Program-made: the position numbers and the translations under genes
Assembly (NCBI RefSeq): GCF_028748185.1
Contig: NZ_CP118164.1
Coordinates: 6,039,814-6,103,813, forward strand
Direction of reading: 5' to 3'
Origin: Bremerella sp. P1
Lineage (GTDB): Bacteria > Planctomycetota > Planctomycetia > Pirellulales > Pirellulaceae
Length of the DNA stretch: 64,000 nucleotides
Notes under the pieces: generated by a model
The model's input: only the letters and a program-made list of their open reading frames with translations
Databases searched by the model: none
What the model was told of the DNA's origin: nothing
In this document: positions 63,738-64,000 of the stretch, piece after piece
Layout of the letters: each line of letters opens with the position of its first letter
How positions within the stretch are numbered: the stretch's first letter is position 1

Positions 63738-64000
63738 CTAACGGATGTAAATCCATTCAGGCTGATTCAACGTGTACCAGAGGAAATCCTCGACGCGTTC
63801 TCGCCAGTCGGCATCTAACTTTCGAGTCGGCGGATCGCCACGCCTTGCTTTGGCTTCAAGTTCGGCGGCCAAGGCGTTAGCGGGACCATCGAGGTGATTT
63901 GACCATGCCGTGTACTTTGGACGAACGCGTTTAACCGGCTCTTCAGGCGGTACGTTCGTGCGCCGTTGTTCGAAACCGGGCCCCAGCAAGTTGATTGCAA
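63738..64000 (-). CDS. DUF1553 protein, C-terminal fragment (5' part beyond window)
   Basis: Only the last 87 codons of a DUF1553 protein are inside the window; the frame is open at the right edge with no stop. The tail reads YTAWSNHLDGPANALAAELE and LWYTLNQPEWIYIR, matching the C-terminus of the LamG-PSCyt1 protein at 58678 (YVSWSNHVDGPANALAQQKE, ILNAPEWIYTP). It is therefore a paralogue, probably with DUF1549 and a haem domain upstream. The following DUF1501 gene starts 37 bp away, so it is the first visible gene of the long leftward operon. Confidence 0.88.
   Translation of the reverse strand, partial: AINLLGPGFEQRRTNVPPEEPVKRVRPKYTAWSNHLDGPANALAAELEAKARRGDPPTRKLDADWRERVEDFLWYTLNQPEWIYIR

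Overview
The window reads as chromosome of a member of the Planctomycetota, most likely a Pirellulaceae-type marine or freshwater planctomycete (Blastopirellula/Rhodopirellula/Bremerella-like). This is inferred from protein content only. It carries nine DUF1501 genes, one DUF1552 gene, five DUF1549/DUF1553 'planctomycete cytochrome' proteins, one DUF1592-type cytochrome protein, two WD40 proteins with an N-terminal haem motif, a DUF1559 pseudopilin-like protein and formylglycine sulfatases. No rRNA, tRNA, insertion sequence, phage gene or CRISPR array was seen.

Layout. 1-4077: two divergent sulfatases (the left one runs off the window) and a secreted esterase. 4117-11742: leftward genes for two SASA-type (sialate O-acetylesterase-like) enzymes flanking a DUF1592 cytochrome / DUF1552 pair. 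11880-15303: a divergent XylR/AraC regulator, an SGNH hydrolase and a BNR/sialidase-like protein. 15547-19652: a DUF1549/DUF1553 cytochrome coupled to DUF1501. 19899-21014: a D-threonine aldolase/D-serine dehydratase-like enzyme. 21252-31692: three DUF1501 genes, a 1537-residue PPC/Big2/cytochrome/DUF1549/DUF1553 protein and a haem-WD40 protein. 31706-36389 (leftward): DUF1559, a lipoprotein and two DUF1501 genes. 36942-45684: split DUF1549/DUF1553 and PPC genes, a DUF1501 gene, and a convergent haem-WD40 protein with a coiled-coil insert. 46034-52002: a leftward aminotransferase / M20 hydrolase / MFS / amidohydrolase operon with a divergent LysR gene. 52035-64000 (leftward): sialidase-like protein, DHDPS/NAL-type lyase, esterase, HpcH aldolase, fumarylacetoacetate-hydrolase-family enzyme, then two tandem copies of a DUF1501 + DUF1549/DUF1553 unit, the second cut by the window edge.

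How it fits together. The recurring unit is an exported, probably cell-envelope pair: a Tat-type DUF1501 protein plus a two-haem DUF1549/DUF1553 protein. It is often joined by PPC-domain and haem-WD40 proteins and sits next to sulfatases, acetylesterases, sialidase-like proteins or sugar-acid catabolic enzymes. This suggests envelope machinery for processing decorated, sulfated or acetylated glycans, although the biochemical role of DUF1501/DUF1549/DUF1553 is not established. The strongest hints of something undescribed are: (i) the parallel PPC + cytochrome + DUF1501 + haem-WD40 modules at 21-32 kb and 37-46 kb, one with PPC and cytochrome fused and one with them split; (ii) four consecutive inverted repeats in a 158-bp non-coding stretch at 10500-10657; (iii) two related promoter-like regions with dyads at about 36.5 kb and 51.0 kb.

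All identifications come from reading the sequence and recalling family motifs. No database search was run.
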